Shown here: in pieces, positions 26,285 to 35,498 of the stretch
How the letters are laid out: each line of letters begins with the position of its first letter
Position numbering within the stretch: position 1 is the stretch's first letter
Assembly (NCBI RefSeq): GCF_900198405.1
Contig: NZ_FZMR01000003.1
Location: 1 to 52,505 of the forward strand
Source: Helicobacter cetorum
GTDB taxonomy: Bacteria; Campylobacterota; Campylobacteria; Campylobacterales; Helicobacteraceae
DNA length: 52,505 nucleotides
Reading direction: 5' to 3'
Translations under genes and position numbers: made by a program
The notes under the pieces: generated by a model
The model's input: only the letters and a program-made list of their open reading frames with translations
Database searches by the model: none
Told to the model about the DNA's origin: nothing

Positions 26285-27580
26285 TTATTTTTTTCCATGC
26301 ATAAATAACATTAGTAATTCTCCAAAAAAGAATAGTCTTTCAAGCTCTTGTTGATATGGAAAACATACATAAAGTAAGCCTAAAAGGAGTATGGAAAAAA
26401 ACAATAATATTCTAAGCACATACTTTTGCATTTTTATATTTTTTAATATTCTATTAGTAAAAAAATATACCATTATAAAGAGTAAGAGAATTATGAAAAC
26501 AAGAATCCAAGATAGAATTTGATAATTTTCCCATTGATAATGCTCAAATAGAAAAAAGACAATGAACAACATAAAACTTACAAGCATAATAAATACAATA
26601 TTCCAAATTAATTTTATAAAAAATTTTCTTGTTCGCATACAAAAATGAAAGACTGATTTTGTTAGCAAATTCTTTCTCTTGATTTTTTTATTTTGTTCAA
26701 ATTTTTTACTAATTTTTCTAGTTTTATCCAAAAAATTAGCCAACATCTCTTTTGTGGTTCTTTCTTCGCTTAAGATGATACCAATACAAAGTAAAAATGA
26801 AACAAGATAAAGAGAAAACCACAACCATTCAGACCAATCATTACTGTGATGTGTTATGACAAGGACTTCTATTCTAACAAAGAATGCAATTGGAAATACA
26901 GCCAAACTGCAAAAAAGAGATACATAAAAACTGGTTTTCTCAATCTTTGGCTCATTTGAAATTCCATTGGCCATAAAAGCAAGTATAAAACTTGTTGCAC
27001 TTGCTAATAATAGTATTGGTATCATTTCAATATTAGTGCTATTAAGCCATGCGATGAGTGGCAAAAAGAACAAGGCTATAAAATATATTGGAAAAATAAT
27101 AAAATCAGCAATCCAATTTTTATAGAGCATTACGCTTGTTTGGTCTATTGCTAGTGGTTCTTGGGGTAGGAGTCTGTTTTTGTTCTTTTCTCTTTCCTCA
27201 CTAGTAAGCAAATCTCTCAAACTTAATTTAGGGTGTGTAAGGCATGTTTGTAAGGTTTTAGAACGCCAATAAGATTTGATGTATAAATTTCTTTGAGCTT
27301 TTCCTGTGGCAAGCCATCCAAACCCAGCAATAAAAATAAGCACCATCTCTATGACAAAATAGATTGTTTCTAAACTCAATTTATCAGCGTTTGTCCATAA
27401 AGTCCATAATATCCCTAAGGGAGCAACAATAAGAACGCTTAAAGCTTGGAGATAGAGTCTTTGAAAGTTTGCTATCCAGCCAGACTGTTCATCTTTAAGA
27501 AGTTTGTAAATGTTTAATTGGTGCTTTTGGTATTCAAATGACTCCTGCTTTGTCTCTTTACAATATTTACAGCCACTCAA
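26285..27580 (-). CDS. large membrane protein downstream of carA, not recognised
   Basis: The 431-residue protein starts with a polar stretch holding CKYCKE (Cys-x2-Cys). It has about nine hydrophobic segments (roughly 45-65, 75-95, 155-180, 185-205, 220-240, 255-275, 325-345, 355-375, 385-410). An AGGAGG ribosome site overlaps the carA stop, and the start is TTG 27580, so it is translated from the carA transcript. It is not a usual neighbour of carA in H. pylori. Size and topology resemble the 432-residue protein at 22494, but I see no convincing alignment. Confidence 0.65.
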   Translation of the reverse strand: MSGCKYCKETKQESFEYQKHQLNIYKLLKDEQSGWIANFQRLYLQALSVLIVAPLGILWTLWTNADKLSLETIYFVIEMVLIFIAGFGWLATGKAQRNLYIKSYWRSKTLQTCLTHPKLSLRDLLTSEEREKNKNRLLPQEPLAIDQTSVMLYKNWIADFIIFPIYFIALFFLPLIAWLNSTNIEMIPILLLASATSFILAFMANGISNEPKIEKTSFYVSLFCSLAVFPIAFFVRIEVLVITHHSNDWSEWLWFSLYLVSFLLCIGIILSEERTTKEMLANFLDKTRKISKKFEQNKKIKRKNLLTKSVFHFCMRTRKFFIKLIWNIVFIMLVSFMLFIVFFLFEHYQWENYQILSWILVFIILLLFIMVYFFTNRILKNIKMQKYVLRILLFFSILLLGLLYVCFPYQQELERLFFFGELLMLFMHGKK

Positions 27581-27595
27581 AATTCTCTATTCCTC

Positions 27596-28723
27596 CTAAA
27601 ACTTCTCTAATAACTTCACAAATTCCTTAAAAATATAATGGCTCTCTTTAGGACCAGGGCTACTCTCTGGGTGGTGCTGGACAGAAATGATGGGAGCATT
27701 AATATAACGCACGCCTTCAATGGTATTGTCAAAAAGATTGCGGTGTGTGATAGTAGCGATTTGTTTAATCTCTTCAGGCACGCAATAGTTGTGGTTTTGT
27801 GCGGTGATTTCAATGGCATTTGTTTCTAGGTTTTTAACGGGGTGATTACTCCCATGATGACCAAATTTTAGCTTATAAGTAGGATAGCCTTGTGCGATAG
27901 AGAGTAATTGATGCCCTAAGCAAATGCCAAACATAGGGATTTTTGCTTGAATTAGTTGCTTGATTTCTTCAATTTCTTGTTTTAGGCTTAAGGGATCACC
28001 TGGTCCATTAGAGAGAAAAATACCATTAATAACTTTTTTTTCATAGGCTTTGATGAGTTCTGTTGCTTGAGTGTTATGCGGATAAATGAGAGCTTTTAGT
28101 CCTACGCTCTGAAGCTCGTTTAAAATATTGCCTTTAGCCCCAAAGTCTAGCACAGCGATAGTTTTATGCGGCATTTTTTCATCAAAAGGCTTGTAATCTA
28201 AGGTTTTGAAATCAAAAGTAGTGTGCTTGTGTGTTTTGACTTCTTGCGTAGAAACCTTAGAAACTAATGGGGTGTGAGAAATTTTAGGAGCGTTTTCTAA
28301 AATCTCTTTAAGCTTGTTTTTATCATGTTCTATGGTGGAAGCTACCATCATCAAGCATCCATTGTTGCGTAAGGTTTTTATCAAATTTCTTGTATCAATG
28401 CCACTAATGCCTAAAACATTTCGCTCTTTTAAATAAGTGCCTAAGCTGAGATTCGCCCTTGCGTTAGAAAAAAATTCGTTGTAATGACGCACCAAAATGC
28501 CCGCACAAAAAAAGGGGGATTCATTATCTTTAAGATTAGTGCCTACAACGCCAATTTCTGGCATGCTAAAAACCACAAATTGCCCTTTATAGCTAGGGTC
28601 GCTGATAACTTCTTGATAACCACTCATAGAAGTGTTAAAAACAAGCTCGCCTATTTGAGTGCCACTAGCTCCAAAACTTTGAGCTTGTAAAAAAAGCCCG
28701 TTTTCTAAGTAGAGAGAGACCAT
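27596..28723 (-). CDS. carA: carbamoyl-phosphate synthase small subunit
   Basis: CarA is the glutamine amidotransferase that supplies ammonia to CarB for arginine and pyrimidine synthesis. The 375-residue protein has the N-terminal CPSase domain (FNTSMSGYQEVISDPSYKGQ) and a class I glutaminase. The nucleophile Cys lies in MFGICLGHQLLS (about 260-271) and the His/Glu pair in SVQHHPESSPGP near the end. The ATG overlaps the DUF507 stop (TAATG). Confidence 0.96.
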   Translation of the reverse strand: MVSLYLENGLFLQAQSFGASGTQIGELVFNTSMSGYQEVISDPSYKGQFVVFSMPEIGVVGTNLKDNESPFFCAGILVRHYNEFFSNARANLSLGTYLKERNVLGISGIDTRNLIKTLRNNGCLMMVASTIEHDKNKLKEILENAPKISHTPLVSKVSTQEVKTHKHTTFDFKTLDYKPFDEKMPHKTIAVLDFGAKGNILNELQSVGLKALIYPHNTQATELIKAYEKKVINGIFLSNGPGDPLSLKQEIEEIKQLIQAKIPMFGICLGHQLLSIAQGYPTYKLKFGHHGSNHPVKNLETNAIEITAQNHNYCVPEEIKQIATITHRNLFDNTIEGVRYINAPIISVQHHPESSPGPKESHYIFKEFVKLLEKF

Positions 28724-29274
28724 TATAAAAAGCCTTTACGCCTTAATTCTTCTTCATACAACCTTTCAAACACTAGCTCGTATTCATCACTTCCCACGGG
28801 CAGTTTGCGTTTGTAATGTTTAATTTTTTCATGCACTTCACTTTCAATGCTCTCATACATCTTAGAATAGGTGTCAATGGATTTGTAAATCAAATTTCTA
28901 ATCAAATTTTCACTCACGCTAAACATAATCAAATCTTCATCTAAGATTTTATTTAAAATTTGGTGCGATAAATCACTGCACTTATCTTCCCAAGACAAAT
29001 GAAAGCCAACTTTCTGAGCGATTTGTCTTTTAATCATCCAAAAGAGTTGCCTTTCGTCCATCCGCATAAATTCTATTTCATCAGTGTTTTCTTCTAAAAG
29101 TTCTCGTGCTTGCTCGTCTATGGCATTTTCTGTTTTAACGCTTTTTTCCAAAATTTCTTCTATCAATTCACACAATAATTCTCTGGGGGCTTTTAATTCT
29201 AATAATTCTGAACGCACAAAGTCGTTAGCGATTTTATTACTCACATGCATTACATGGGTTAGTTTAAGTCTCAT
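28723..29274 (-). CDS. DUF507 family protein
   Basis: A 183-residue, highly charged, helical protein with the DUF507 pattern. MRLKLTHVMHVSNKIANDFV begins the first repeat and IMFSVSENLIRNLIYKSID the second. Cytoplasmic; function unknown. It lies directly ahead of carA as in H. pylori and is coupled to it by a one-base overlap. Confidence 0.85.
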   Translation of the reverse strand: MRLKLTHVMHVSNKIANDFVRSELLELKAPRELLCELIEEILEKSVKTENAIDEQARELLEENTDEIEFMRMDERQLFWMIKRQIAQKVGFHLSWEDKCSDLSHQILNKILDEDLIMFSVSENLIRNLIYKSIDTYSKMYESIESEVHEKIKHYKRKLPVGSDEYELVFERLYEEELRRKGFL

Positions 29275-29341
29275 GATTTTTCTCGCATATTTTATATTTT
29301 TACTTAGGGTGTATTTTATCGCTTTTTAGATAAAATGCTTT

Positions 29342-30496
29342 TTAAAACAAGTTTTTAAATAAAAATAAAAGTTTTCTTTGATTAGTTTTTAGGCTAAATT
29401 CTAAAGCTTTTTTATGGGCATTATGTTTAAAAGCAGTTATTTCTGTGAATGTGAGAGCGTTACAAGCTAGAGCTAAACTATAGGGGTTAAAATCAGTGCT
29501 AGTAAGCCCTATTTTATGCGTGTTTAAAAAAGTTTGAATATCCATTAAGGGAGTAGATAGGATAGCCAATCGGCTTTGTAAGTATTCAAAAAATTTGTTA
29601 GGCATAGCATGCAAATGATTAGTATTATTATTAGGTAGAGTGATGATGCCTATATCAAAATCATTAGAAAAGGGGATTAATTCTTGCATAGTGATAGGCT
29701 CTAAAACTTCAATGTTAACACAATCTTTAGCTAAAGTTTTAAAAGTTTTTAAAAATTTAGGCGAATGGCTTTTAGCTAGAATACTTAAAGAAAAGCGCTT
29801 ATCTAAAAGCTTGGCAAATTCTAAAAGATTGAGCGAATGTCTGTCTTCACTCACTAAGCCATGATAAAGGATTTTAATTTTTTTAGGGTTAGTTTCTTTA
29901 GGGGCTAAGTCATAATAGGGGGGCAAGGATAATAAAATATCGCATTTTAAATTAAAATGTTGTTGATAAAGTTTAGCAATGCCTCCACTCACACAAAACG
30001 CATAATCCACTAAAGGCAAGTATTTTTGGCATAAAAAGTTAAAGAATTTTCCTAAGCCATTATTCCATGATAAATTTTGTGCGTATTCTAAAGGGTAAAA
30101 TTCTCTTAAGTCAATTAAAATTTTAGTGTGTTTATGCTTAAGCTTATAGTCTAAAGCAAAGGGTAAGAGCGTGATATTTTCTACAATAATGGCATCTAAA
30201 TGCTTGGCGTTATTTAAATGCGTGGGAATAATCTCTCTTTCTTTGGTATAAATCAGTTTTTCAAACTCTTCTTTTTCGCACCAAAGTTTTAGATTTTCTT
30301 GTTCTTTTAAGGAGCGTTCACTTGAATTTTTAAGCCTTTTAAAAGGCAAATAATTGATATTTAAAACACTATTATTGAAACTTTCTTGAGCGATAATATA
30401 TAAATGATAATATTCTTTTAAAGCTTTGATTAAGCGATAAGGTCTTGGGCTAGAGTTTGGGTTGCTATCTATTAAAACAGCGAGGCACTTATCCAT
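29342..30496 (-). CDS. glycosyltransferase-like protein
   Basis: The 384-residue protein looks like a GT-B fold enzyme. DSNPNSSPRPYRLIKALKEY (residues 10-29) fits the N-terminal acceptor domain start. ILYHGLVSEDRHSLNLLEFAK begins the second domain, and MPNKFFEYLQSRLAILST (about 303-320) matches the KxxEYLxxGxP nucleotide-sugar-binding signature of family 4-type transferases. It lies one base downstream of a GT-C-like membrane protein, suggesting surface or envelope glycan work. Substrate unknown. Confidence 0.7.
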   Translation of the reverse strand: MDKCLAVLIDSNPNSSPRPYRLIKALKEYYHLYIIAQESFNNSVLNINYLPFKRLKNSSERSLKEQENLKLWCEKEEFEKLIYTKEREIIPTHLNNAKHLDAIIVENITLLPFALDYKLKHKHTKILIDLREFYPLEYAQNLSWNNGLGKFFNFLCQKYLPLVDYAFCVSGGIAKLYQQHFNLKCDILLSLPPYYDLAPKETNPKKIKILYHGLVSEDRHSLNLLEFAKLLDKRFSLSILAKSHSPKFLKTFKTLAKDCVNIEVLEPITMQELIPFSNDFDIGIITLPNNNTNHLHAMPNKFFEYLQSRLAILSTPLMDIQTFLNTHKIGLTSTDFNPYSLALACNALTFTEITAFKHNAHKKALEFSLKTNQRKLLFLFKNLF

Positions 30497-31732
30497 TTAG
30501 TTTCGCACCAAACTATAGGATTGCAGGATTTTATCTGCATAGATGATTTCAATATCAGGGCGTTTTTTAGAAATTTTGGTGTTAATAAGTCTTAGTTTCC
30601 CCCCTTCCTTAATACCATAGAATTTGAGCCTTAGAGCGAGCTGTTTATCATCAGTATGAATTTGATGGATACCCCTTACTTGAAGGGCTGTTGCGATTTC
30701 TTTAGCTAAGAAATGCCGATTTAGCAACCTTTCATTAGCGTTAGAAACCTTGCTTCCCCATAAAAACAGCGTTTCAGTAAGCATTAAAAGATACAGGCTA
30801 AAAATGCGTAAATAATACCGCCCCCTAAATTCCTTTAAACGCACTCTAAGACTGCTTAAAACGCTTTGAATAAATAAGGGTAAGCCTATCAAAGCTAGGG
30901 GGGCGAAAGTCTTTAAATCTATCTCTTGACGCATGCTTAAAAGCAAAGGAAAAAGCCAGCCACTCGCACTAATAAAGGCTAATAACGATGGCTTTTTAAG
31001 AAAAAGGGCTTTATAAAGCGTGTAGGGGTAGTAGAGAAAGAATAGGGGTGAATATAAAAGCATAAGCTCCAAACAAGTGTCTATAAAATACCCACTAGGC
31101 AAGCCCTTAAAACTCCCATTAAAAAGAGCAATATTCACGCCCAAACAAATAAAAGCAAAGAGCAAGCTTTTAAAATAACGCATCCTTAAAGTATAAGCTA
31201 AAACCCCTATAAAAAGGGGGAGAAACGCGCTATCTAAAAACGCACAAGCACTAAGGATTAAATAAGGGATTTTTTGAGTTTTAATATACAAATAGCTGAT
31301 TAAAAGCCCAAGATTAAGCACAAACACGCTTTTAGACAATAAAATCGCAAAGAGATTAGCTCCGGGTAATAAGGCGTAAGTTAAGGTAGTATAAAGAGCG
31401 TCTTTAGGCTTTTTTAAAATCTTTCGCCCTATAAGATAAATTAAAAGCATGTTTAAAAGATGAGAAATCAAAAAGGGCAGTCTTAAGGCTAAATCATTTT
31501 GACCTAAAATTTCGGTGCTTTTTTGAGCGATTTTAATAAACCAAGCGTTACCATAAAAAAAATCCTTAGCTTCGTTATAGCTAATAGAAATTCCATTACT
31601 CATCAATAACCCTAAAGCCAAGACTAAAAAAGCTACAATAATAAATCCCAAATCGCTTAAATCAAACCTTTTTTTGGAGGGCAAGAAATAGCTTAAATGT
31701 AAAAGTGTGCTTTGTAAAGGGCTTAGTTGCAT
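30497..31732 (-). CDS. polytopic membrane protein, GT-C/ArnT-like
   Basis: The 411-residue protein has about ten hydrophobic segments and a soluble C-terminal part of about 80 residues. After the first membrane segment it has ISYNEAKDFFYGN, acidic residues placed as in lipid-linked sugar transferases (ArnT/PMT type), followed by LALRLPFLISHLL. This supports, but does not prove, a GT-C transferase. It is packed between the EamA transporter and the glycosyltransferase without gaps, so they are one operon. Confidence 0.65.
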   Translation of the reverse strand: MQLSPLQSTLLHLSYFLPSKKRFDLSDLGFIIVAFLVLALGLLMSNGISISYNEAKDFFYGNAWFIKIAQKSTEILGQNDLALRLPFLISHLLNMLLIYLIGRKILKKPKDALYTTLTYALLPGANLFAILLSKSVFVLNLGLLISYLYIKTQKIPYLILSACAFLDSAFLPLFIGVLAYTLRMRYFKSLLFAFICLGVNIALFNGSFKGLPSGYFIDTCLELMLLYSPLFFLYYPYTLYKALFLKKPSLLAFISASGWLFPLLLSMRQEIDLKTFAPLALIGLPLFIQSVLSSLRVRLKEFRGRYYLRIFSLYLLMLTETLFLWGSKVSNANERLLNRHFLAKEIATALQVRGIHQIHTDDKQLALRLKFYGIKEGGKLRLINTKISKKRPDIEIIYADKILQSYSLVRN

Positions 31733-32641
31733 TTAAGATTTCTTTTTAAAACTTCTTAATTCTTTTAAAAGAGCGGGCAAGGCAATGAGTAAGCCTGAAA
31801 ATAAAATCAAAACCACTCCTAAAGAGCTTTTAAAATCTAAAAATTTATCGCCTAAATACAGCCCTAATAATAGCCCCCAGATGATGCGGGTGTATTCAAT
31901 AGGGGCGATGATGCCAGCAGGAGCATTCATATACGCATAAGTCAAAAAGTATTGCCCTAAAGTCCCACTAAGTCCCATTAAAAAAATCCATAAAACATCT
32001 TCTAATCTAGGCGCATGAATGCCTGTAGATAAAAAAGGAATATTAATAAACATGCCCACTAATCCTAACAAACTCATGCCAAAGGCGAACGCTAAAATCA
32101 CGGCTTGCTTGTCATAATACTCTCTTAAATCTCTCAAAGTTACATACGCTAAGGATACAAATACCCCACTTAAAATCCCCATAAGAATTTCAAAAGCCCC
32201 TAAATTTTCTACGCTTGGATTTGAGATTAAGACAACGCCTACTAACCCTATACAAGCTGAGATTAACGCACTCATTCTTAGCTTTTCTTTCAAAATAAAA
32301 TAAGAGAGTAGCACCGTATAAATAGGCGCACTTTGCGAAAATGCTGTCGCTGTGCCAAGTGAAATTTTTTCAATATTATAAAAAAAGGCAAGCATTGCTA
32401 ACCCCCCCACAATGACCCTAAAAGCAAGTTTTCTAAAACCGCCTTTTTTGTAACTCTTCAAACGATAGGGCTTGAAAGGATAAATAAGTAGTAATAATAA
32501 CAGCATAGAAACAGAGCGATAAAACACATTTTCCATAGGGGAAAAATAATCGGCTGTGATTTTAACAAACGCACTCATTATGCCAAAGCATAAATTAGCC
32601 AAGAACATCATTAAAATGCCAAATAAAATCGTGTTACGCAT
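31733..32641 (-). CDS. EamA/DMT-superfamily transporter
   Basis: An inner-membrane transporter of 302 residues with ten predicted membrane helices in two EamA repeats (about 8-135 and 150-290). The second-repeat motif GLSGTLGQYFLTYAYMNAPA followed by PIEYTRIIWG is typical. Substrate unknown. It is the first gene of the minus-strand run to carA. A C7 tract (32402-32408, G7 in the coding strand) lies in the frame and could slip. Confidence 0.82.
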   Translation of the reverse strand: MRNTILFGILMMFLANLCFGIMSAFVKITADYFSPMENVFYRSVSMLLLLLLIYPFKPYRLKSYKKGGFRKLAFRVIVGGLAMLAFFYNIEKISLGTATAFSQSAPIYTVLLSYFILKEKLRMSALISACIGLVGVVLISNPSVENLGAFEILMGILSGVFVSLAYVTLRDLREYYDKQAVILAFAFGMSLLGLVGMFINIPFLSTGIHAPRLEDVLWIFLMGLSGTLGQYFLTYAYMNAPAGIIAPIEYTRIIWGLLLGLYLGDKFLDFKSSLGVVLILFSGLLIALPALLKELRSFKKKS

Positions 32642-32884
32642 AATGTGTTTTCATCTCTATTCAATCAAGGAATTTCAGTCGCTAGTTTAACCTAAAATTT
32701 TAAAGTTTAGTTGAGGTAGATGGGTATTTTGAGATTTTAAGCTAAGCTAGAAATTTTATGGATTGTTCTAGCTGGCTAAAACTCTTTAAAAAGCTATCTT
32801 TTAATATGTTTTTAAGGAAAGAATTTTTACAATACTAGACAACACATTTAATGGAATTGATGAAAGGGTAGTCATATAAAGGAA

Positions 32885-32938
32885 ATGCAAACTATTATCA
32901 AAAATTTGTCTCTCTCTCTCTCTCTCTCTCTTAGTTAG
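32885..32938 (+). pseudogene. phase-variable signal-peptide stub with TC repeat
   Basis: ATG at 32885, with AAGGAA just upstream, reads MQTIIKNLSLSLSLSLS and stops at 32936-32938. The Leu-Ser run is encoded by (TC)11 at 32909-32930. With 9 or 12 repeats the frame would stay open to TAA 33060-33062 (59 codons at 12 repeats). Helicobacter outer-membrane proteins of the Hop type carry the same kind of CT repeat in their signal peptides. No OMP body follows, so this looks like the front end of a lost phase-variable OMP gene, in the OFF state. The rest of 32642-33060 holds no other gene I can support. Confidence 0.5.
32909..32930 (+). repeat. (TC)11 dinucleotide repeat
   Basis: Eleven perfect TC units, the longest simple repeat seen in the window. 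Tracts of this kind change length by slipped-strand mispairing in Helicobacter and switch genes on and off. It lies 141 bases before the ATPase start codon. Confidence 0.95.
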
Positions 32939-33071
32939 CCTAAGAAAAAGTCTCTTTTTTAGCAATCAGTCTTTATTTTTTATACAACAAGCTCCACTTG
33001 GCACTTTGACACGCCTTTATTTCAATTTTATTGTGCATTTTTTACCAAATAAAACTAAATAAGGAAGTTTA

Positions 33072-34424
33072 ATGAATATAGCTAGTCTAAGCCTTAAAAA
33101 CTTTAGAAGCTTTAAAGAAGTTAGTGTCAATTTTGATGATTTAACAACTTTTGTAGGTAAAAATGATAGAGGAAAATCTAGCATTTTAGAAGCTTTAGAT
33201 ATTTTCTTTGACTCAAAAAAATTTAGTTCTAACGATGCCAATATAGAAAATAAAAACACAGAAGTAGAGATTGGTATAACTTTTGAAATTAGCGATAAGT
33301 TGTTAGGTAAATTAAAAGAATTTTTAGATGAAGATTCATTTGAAAATAAAGAGAATAAAACCTTTTTAAACATTAAAAAGGTTTTTGGGACTAAAGATAA
33401 TAATAATAAAAAAACTCTTAGAAAAATTCTTATTAACAATACAGAAATAAAAGGAAAATACAAATTGCTTGAAAAGTATTTTCCTTTGTATTGTTTATTT
33501 GTGAGTGATAGAAAGAGTGATGATAATAATAATGAAGTCCAAAATCCTATTAACTTAGCCCTTAAAGATTTTTTGGCTAAAAATCAAGAAGTGCGTAAAA
33601 AACTCAAGGAAGTTAATAACTCTATAAAAAATGCCTTAAAAAAGCCTATTTATAATGCTTTAGAGATTTTGAAAAAAATCCACCAAAGTGCTTTAAATGA
33701 TTTAGAGCCTATGCTTTTAGATGTGCCAGAATTAAAATACAGTAATGTGTTTAAAAATATTGCCTTATGTGATGACAAACAAATCGCTTTAAATAAAAAA
33801 GGCTCTGGCATTAAGCGTTTGGTATTATTAAGCTTTTTTATCACACAAGCACAAAATATAGCCAAAGATAAGAAAATTATTTTTGCCATAGAAGAGATAG
33901 AAAACGCCCAATCTTTAGAACACCAAAAAAAGCTTGTGGATTTTCTCAAATCTCTTATAGAAAGCAACTCTCAAATAATTCTAACCACGCATTCGCCCTT
34001 TATTGTGCGTTTATTAGATTTAAAATCTTTACGGATTGTGAGCAACAAAAACCCTTATATTAAAACACTAGAAGAACAGGTATTGCCTTTTAGTTCTAAT
34101 GGTGCTTTTTTAAGTGAAGTAAATTTCTTAGCGTTTAATATAGGAGATGAGACTTATCATAATGAGCTTTATGGTCATATAGAAATGTGCCAAAAAATGG
34201 ATGAATATAAGAAACTCTCTATAGAAAAACATAGCACAAAAATCTATACTAGACTTAAAAAAAATAAAGAAGAAAAAGAAGCTATAGACTTATCCACCTT
34301 TATCCGCCATCAAATCCACCATCCAGAAAATAACAAAAACACTAAATATACCTATGAAGAATTGCAAGCTTCCATAAAAGACATGCGAGAGTTTTTAATC
34401 AAATCAAATAAGGAACAAGAATGA
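33072..34424 (+). CDS. AAA15/OLD-like ATPase with possible HEPN-type C-terminus
   Basis: The 450-residue protein begins with an SMC/ABC-like ATPase head: LKNFRSFKEVSVNF, then Walker A GKNDRGKSS (29-37). A Lys/Asn-rich insertion follows (about 70-210). KGSGIKRL is signature-like, Walker B is KIIFAIEEIENA (about 273-284) and the H-loop is ILTTHSPFIV. The last 60 residues contain FIRHQIHHPENN, where Arg-x4-His would fit a HEPN nuclease motif. No TOPRIM domain is visible. Such solitary ATPases are often anti-phage or abortive-infection proteins; that role is inferred. AAGGAAG precedes the ATG. Confidence 0.75.
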   Translation: MNIASLSLKNFRSFKEVSVNFDDLTTFVGKNDRGKSSILEALDIFFDSKKFSSNDANIENKNTEVEIGITFEISDKLLGKLKEFLDEDSFENKENKTFLNIKKVFGTKDNNNKKTLRKILINNTEIKGKYKLLEKYFPLYCLFVSDRKSDDNNNEVQNPINLALKDFLAKNQEVRKKLKEVNNSIKNALKKPIYNALEILKKIHQSALNDLEPMLLDVPELKYSNVFKNIALCDDKQIALNKKGSGIKRLVLLSFFITQAQNIAKDKKIIFAIEEIENAQSLEHQKKLVDFLKSLIESNSQIILTTHSPFIVRLLDLKSLRIVSNKNPYIKTLEEQVLPFSSNGAFLSEVNFLAFNIGDETYHNELYGHIEMCQKMDEYKKLSIEKHSTKIYTRLKKNKEEKEAIDLSTFIRHQIHHPENNKNTKYTYEELQASIKDMREFLIKSNKEQE

Positions 34425-34499
34425 ATTAAATCATTAGAGCAAGAAAGGGTTGTAGGTAATTTTTAAGGTTTTAAATTTTTAATTTTTTAAGGAGATAAG

Positions 34500-35489
34500 A
34501 TGAAATATAGACATGTAATAATAGGTTTAGCAGTGGCATTTTCACTAGCAGGGTGTGATACGGCATTAAGTTTAGCTGGAATGGCCGTTAATAAGGCGGG
34601 TGAAAAGAAACGCTTAGAACAAGAAAAGATTGCTAAAGAACAACAAGCACAAGAAGAGGCTAGGCTTGTAGAAGAATATAAACAATACTTTAAGCCTATG
34701 AGTGAAGCCGAATTTAAAGCTAATATGCAAAGCAAAAATGCAGTCATGTGGGATTTAAGGTGTGCGATTAGGTATGCTGATGAAGGTAGTGGCGATGGGC
34801 ATTGGTATCTTCTCTATAAAAGTTTTGACAAGTTTAAAAAAACTTTTCAACCAAATGGTAGCAGTGGATTAAGAATTAAAGAAAAAGAGGGTTATCGCAA
34901 TTTTAAAATCGTGTATGAAAAAGGATACAACAAAGAAACAAGCGATGCCATCTTAGATGCTATCAATGAGCAATTACAAAAGGATGCACAAAATGAACCT
35001 AGCATAAGACCCACATGCCAAAATTATTACGCTGCTGATGGTAATTTAAGCAAATTTAAAGCTTGGTTAAAAGACAGACTTAAAGAGCAAAAAGAAGTGG
35101 ATAAAGAAAATAAGCTTAATACTCAAATTGCTGAAGTAGAGCAAAAAATAGCATATTTTAGAGAGCATAGTGATGCGTATGAGAAAACTTCTAAAGAGTT
35201 AGACAATTATTTAAACGACCCAAGCTTTAAACCTTTAAGCAAGGATAAATTAGTGGAGTTTAGGGCAGCATATTATCTTGAAGAGAATGCCAATCATGAA
35301 GTATATTATACTAGTCCTCCTTATGATAACAGTGGGTTCGGTTTTGATATACAAATTAAATGGTTAAAAGAAAAATACAAACAAAAACAAGCTAATAAAG
35401 CCAAAGCTATAAAGGCCAAAAAAGCTGCAGAAGAAAAGGCTAAGAAAAACAAGCAAGAAGAAGATGAAATTAGAAAGATGTTGCAATAA
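34500..35489 (+). CDS. lipoprotein, family not recognised
   Basis: The 329-residue protein has a lipoprotein signal (lipobox SLAGC, Cys20). A Glu/Gln/Lys-rich coiled coil (about 35-65) follows, then a domain of about 200 residues with YADEGSGDGHWYLLYKSFDK, and a final Lys/Ala/Glu-rich helix (about 290-329). AAGGAGATAAG precedes the ATG. The next gene follows after nine bases, so the two are an operon of exported proteins. Function unknown. Confidence 0.65.
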   Translation: MKYRHVIIGLAVAFSLAGCDTALSLAGMAVNKAGEKKRLEQEKIAKEQQAQEEARLVEEYKQYFKPMSEAEFKANMQSKNAVMWDLRCAIRYADEGSGDGHWYLLYKSFDKFKKTFQPNGSSGLRIKEKEGYRNFKIVYEKGYNKETSDAILDAINEQLQKDAQNEPSIRPTCQNYYAADGNLSKFKAWLKDRLKEQKEVDKENKLNTQIAEVEQKIAYFREHSDAYEKTSKELDNYLNDPSFKPLSKDKLVEFRAAYYLEENANHEVYYTSPPYDNSGFGFDIQIKWLKEKYKQKQANKAKAIKAKKAAEEKAKKNKQEEDEIRKMLQ

Positions 35490-35498
35490 GGAGAAATA

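Noticed and set aside
33017-33463. 148-codon minus-strand frame over the ATPase start
   Set aside because: Antisense of the ATPase N-terminus and its conserved Walker A; low-complexity Leu/Phe/Ser composition and no independent support.
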